Positions 60,181 through 64,000 of a DNA stretch of 64,000 nucleotides are shown here, piece after piece (the first letter of the stretch is position 1; every line of letters begins with the position of its first letter). The position numbers and the translations under genes were made by a program. The DNA is taken from positions 3,232,545-3,296,544 of the forward strand of contig CM059971.1 of assembly GCA_030490835.1 (NCBI GenBank). The letters are read 5' to 3'. Below the pieces are notes generated by a model. That model had not been told where the DNA came from, ran no database searches, and saw only the letters and a program-made list of their open reading frames with translations. This DNA comes from Annona cherimola (Eukaryota; Streptophyta; Magnoliopsida; Magnoliales; Annonaceae).

Positions 60181-60369
60181 CTATTTAGTGACGTCCTTCT
60201 GTTCCTGCTTTGTTCCAGAGACAGCTGCAGTCGCTGCAGCAGTCATGGCAGCCGCAGCAACACCCAGTTTTGCTCCACCTGCTGCTTTCATTGCACCAGC
60301 CACCTTTGCAAATGCAGCTATCCCACCCACAAGCATAGCCCTCAATGCAACTGTTGGTTTTATGTCCAT
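60181..60369 (-). CDS. Short Ala-rich protein, 62 aa, unrecognised
   Basis: The frame starts MDIKPTVALRAMLVGG, continues with an Ala/Gly/Val/Met-rich hydrophobic stretch (AAFAKVAGAMKAAGG, then AAAAMTAAATAAVSG) and ends in a charged tail, KQEQKDVTK. This pattern of short basic N-terminus, membrane-like or amphipathic middle and polar tail is that of a small organelle or membrane protein. It is much less AT-rich than its surroundings. The frame is also open upstream to 60516, with two possible acceptors: GAAACAG (about 60432) and TTGCCAG (about 60378), the latter just before the ATG. So it is either a single-exon small protein with an intron in its 5'UTR, or the last exon of a longer minus-strand gene. 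I vaguely recall similar short plant proteins but cannot name a function. Confidence 0.5.
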   Translation of the reverse strand: MDIKPTVALRAMLVGGIAAFAKVAGAMKAAGGAKLGVAAAAMTAAATAAVSGTKQEQKDVTK

Positions 60370-62004
60370 TTTGAGGCACTGGCAACTCCGAATCTCCACA
60401 ATACTTCCACCGAAAGAAGCAACTGTTTCACAGCCCAAGAGGGGAAGAAAGAATTGAAAATCTTTCACTAATTGTATATGATTTCCAAGAACGCATACAA
60501 AATAGCAAAATTTCATGAATTTATTTGGAATTATCTAACCTTATAACACAGCCTGCATCACACAAACTTGTTTGATGGATGAATAACAAGGGCAATCAAT
60601 TTTACCAACTACTCCCAACAGCAGGCTTACTCCCACAAAATTCCTTGATTGGGAGTACAGGCAGTTCATCACAGTCCCATCTCAACCGAGGAATCAGCAG
60701 GTTAGCTATTGAAACTTTCAGCATACACATTTCAAGGGCAAGATCCCTCATATATGTAATATGTTGGTGGGATCCAACAGACCAATGGTTCTACCTGACT
60801 GGTTGCAGGTGCAGCTGGTTGAAAATTTTAAAATTGTAGTCATCTCTGCGAAGAACTGTCTACTAGTGGCTAGCGAGCCCACAGGAAGCATGAAAAAGCA
60901 TCCTATACAATAAATGATTACAGATTCCAAAGCTTCACCTACACCAAGCACCTAAATTGTAAACCCCCTACAATTTCTACACAATGCGACATTCACCCCA
61001 TCCACTAAAAGTAGGTATAACATTATGTTCCAATGCCATGAAGATGAAAACCCCTCCAGCCACAACCATAGATGTTAAAGGCATGCCTACGTTCAAGGCT
61101 CATTCAGTCGCCTCATATGCAACAACCTGTTGAACCATTAGGTGTCCCGAGTAGAAGACAAGCCACAAACAATCTCCATTAATCATGGGGGGAAAAAAAA
61201 AAACTACTACTGCCAGCATCCTGACCTGTTCGATGCAAGGCTCTTGCCTATAATCTTATCTTGTGAAACTTACAAAAATTCCCTTCATCATCTTCATGGC
61301 TTCACCAGTCATTTTGAGTCATCCAAGAATCAGCCCATTGACCTCGCTAGTCACTCCTAATTGGCAATATCTATTTTTTTTCCCTCTCTCAACAATGATT
61401 ACCATCTATCTTTCAGTTTTCTCTCAAAAATGTAAAGGAACATGTCATTGAGTGTGCAAGTACATACAAGTGCTAAAACCAATATACATAAATACATTGG
61501 ACCATTATCTTCACTTCCTACTAAAATGCTTGAATCTCAACGTCCAAATTTGCCATTTGATTATGCTTAACATCATTCTCCATACCAGTGATGGGGTTAG
61601 ATGAATGCATATTTAAAGATCGAGAAAGAAACCTACCAAAAAAAAAAAAAAGATCAAGAAAGAACTAGACTTGGACTATGCACATTGTAATAGTTTTGGT
61701 GAACCACCATGTATTTCACTTTTCAAAAATTTCAAAATTAATGCCAAATCCAAAATTTTAGTTAGCCACAGAAGAGAAAAAAAAATTTAAGAAGAAAATA
61801 CTCATAAGTACCTATTCTATAACCTTCCACAATTTTTATGCATTATTCTTAGCCTTCAAAAGGCAATTCATGTAGAGATGAAGGTAAGACATAAATATTA
61901 TCTTATCCATAGCCTCACTCGATTGGTCCAATGAATGCTTCATCGCAAATGTTCAATCTATATAATTTTTATATGGCGCCCCAACACATTTTTTTATGTA
62001 CTAA
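60370..62004. other. Possible upstream intron or leader of the short gene; weak exon candidate
   Basis: On the minus strand 60951 down to about 60790 is open. It is bounded by a plausible acceptor (TTTACAATTTAG) and donor (CAGTCAG|GTAGAA) and encodes a segment with ALESVIIYCIGCFFMLPVGSL and ATSRQFFAEM. If real it could be an exon of the same gene. The composition is suggestive but the family is unknown. The rest (60960-62004) shows no gene. Confidence 0.3.
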
Positions 62005-62282
62005 GGGTATGTTTGTTTACAACAAAAAATTTTACACTAAAACTTTTCAATGTAAAACTTATTACTCTCCATTATTACCCTAATTTTTAATTATTTCTTC
62101 ACATCTTCCTATACACCTGCCCTACTTTTTAATTATTTATACATAACTAACCTATCTATTTTAATTTTAATTTCTTTACTTGTCATTACCTCTATTATCT
62201 CACATCATTTTTTTACCATTTTAAAGACTTTTACACCACAAATTTGTTATCCAGAAGTTTTATTACTTCTCAAACACACTCC
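62005..62282. repeat. MITE, family C
   Basis: Left GGGTATGTTTGTTTACAA and right CTTCTCAAACACACTCC are inverted. The interior matches the copy at 22575-22856 in order: CTACTTTTTAATTATTTATA, ACTAACCTATCTATTTTAA, CATTACCTCTATTATCTCAC. Confidence 0.65.
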
Positions 62283-64000
62283 AAAAGTTTTATCACTTTC
62301 TAAACATATTCTAAATTTAAAACACCATCTAACATCATACAATAAAATTGAAACATGAACTGGAAGTCTAGATTGTCCTGCTTCTACTACGCGAATCATA
62401 GAAATCCTCCATCTCTCTACAAAAGTTTGATGACAATTTTTTTTTTTTTTTACAAGAATTCCTAGGGCCTTTTATGTGGCTTTTTCCACACCATTAGGCC
62501 TCAAATGCCTCTTAAGGAAAAAATATGGCACCAGTATACAAACACAAAATCTAACATGTCTGATCCATCAACTCTTAGACAAAAATTTGACTTTTTTTAA
62601 CTACCATAATCTGCATAACTTAGTCTCCATTTTAAATTTCAACCAAACAGAAATTGATGGCATACCTCTGCAGGAAATCAAACCAGAGAATGTTTTCTTA
62701 ACACAATCAATTACCTCTTATAATATATAGATATCATCCACATTTGTTTTGGAAGGCATTCTATGTCCTGGTAGTCCTTTATATGTATTATTTTCCCTCA
62801 CAGAATATACTTAAACATAATCACTTTCAATAGAATAAGAAAAAAAATTGAAATGGTTCATTCCATGCAATGAGACTGCATTCATTTCAAATCAAATCAC
62901 ACTGTTTTGAGTATGTTCCCACTCCGCATCCTGTCACGCATCCATGCATCAAACTGGAGTAAGAAATTTGAGCCATAAGAGCCACACAAACAATTTCCAT
63001 TAGCATTAGTCCATCTCAAGTAGAAACAGGAGAACTCCTAAACTGGCAAAAGCTGATGTTCAAAAATTCTTGTATGAAATTTCTATAGATCAAGAGTGCA
63101 GTTGTAGAGTGATTGGCGGAACTTGGCATGGAAGAGATAAAACTTTTCAATGAGGGAAGCAAGGAAGAACCTGGCGAATCAGAACACAAAAGAAGAATAA
63201 AGTAGAAGAGAATAAAGAATTTGGATTCAATATGCAATCATTATAAATTTTTTTTTATTACATCTTCAATCATTGTAATTGACTCAACCCACTAAATTTC
63301 TTTCTACGTAAAGAAGATCTCTATACAAAAATAAAACCCCAATTAAACTTCATATACTTAAAAATTCAAAATAAACCAATAAGTAATTCAAGCCATTTAT
63401 CAAGTTGACCCATGTTTTCATTACTTGATACATAGGTAAGTTAGCAACTAGCCCCCAAAATCCCACATAAAAATATTCCTGAAAATAAATAAATCGCAAC
63501 GTATCCATAAATCTTATTGCATTCTACATCAAAGGAACTTCCATCTTTTGAGCTGCCACGTTGCATCTCTTATGAATGATCATAGGAGTTTGAAAGGTCA
63601 GAATCCTACGTGCCATTCTTTTCGATAAGAAGCAAAAGAAACACACTTCTTTCCTGAAAAAAATAAATAAATAAAACAAAGGTTTATGTGTTATGCAGGG
63701 ATTGGGGGTCATATGCTCCTATTCATTCACTATAAATTACCACTACTAATGAATCAAATGGGTGCTGACTGAATGAATGTTTGTGTTCATAAGCTTTTCC
63801 ACATCTAGTGAAAGGAAAGGAATTTCAATGGCTGCAGTAGTAATTAATGTTTAGCAAACATCAGATTATTTTACATTTTTAACAATTACAAGCATATAAA
63901 CAATAATGCAAAAAATTACACTGTATAAAAGATCCCATCACATTCAAATGTCATCAATGCATAAAAAGGTCACGATTAATCCCTGAGGTTCATCGCTGTT
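62283..64000. other. No gene seen
   Basis: AT-rich, with a T-run at 62440-62451. Short minus-strand open frames (63016-63237 and 63524-63712) have no recognisable motif. It may be intron or upstream region of a minus-strand gene extending past the window edge, but nothing shows this directly. Confidence 0.35.

Overview
The window is nuclear DNA of a flowering plant. It is strongly AT-rich and dominated by repeats. It holds one intact recognisable gene, a leucine-rich-repeat receptor-like kinase with one intron. That gene's G/C-ending codons, set against an AT-rich background, lean towards a monocot or an early-diverging angiosperm, but I cannot name the species.

Layout. Positions 1-27 kb are a patchwork of low-copy segmental duplications (about 1-5.2 kb, 10.7-16.7 kb and 23.2-26.9 kb share long similar blocks). 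Lying in or between them are: a broken 5' fragment of a SNF2/helicase-like (CHR28-type) gene with a 53-bp minisatellite in its leader (5.5-7.5 kb); a tandem duplication carrying a 43-47 bp minisatellite (8.7-10.1 kb); a stop-riddled gag-like relic (10.2-10.7 kb); a short poly-A retroposon whose empty site is preserved in the sister copy (13.0 kb); a non-autonomous hAT-type transposon with a perfect 8-bp target duplication and a GC-rich cargo (16.9-19.1 kb); and a 1.7-kb TG...CA element with many AGTCGACTT palindromes, probably a solo LTR (19.5-21.2 kb). Positions 27-37 kb are AT-rich intergenic DNA with a tRNA-derived SINE, a 5'-truncated LINE encoding an RNase H-like domain, and foldback MITEs. 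Positions 38-43 kb are a direct tandem duplication of about 2.4 kb. Positions 45.8-51.05 kb are a three-unit tandem array whose last unit forms the upstream region of the receptor kinase gene (51.2-55.4 kb). The last 8.5 kb carry more MITEs and one short, probably real minus-strand reading frame (60.2-60.4 kb).

Biology. The receptor kinase belongs to the LRR-III type with about six LRRs. It has lost the catalytic-loop aspartate and the DFG glycine, so it should signal as a pseudokinase. No CRISPR, rRNA, canonical tRNA or operon-like structure was seen. I found no convincing new biological system. The most unusual items are the serially duplicated upstream region of the pseudokinase gene, the hAT element with its GC-rich coding-like cargo, and the retroposon insertion that has a natural empty-site control inside the same window. 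All similarity statements come from reading the sequence by eye; no database search was run.
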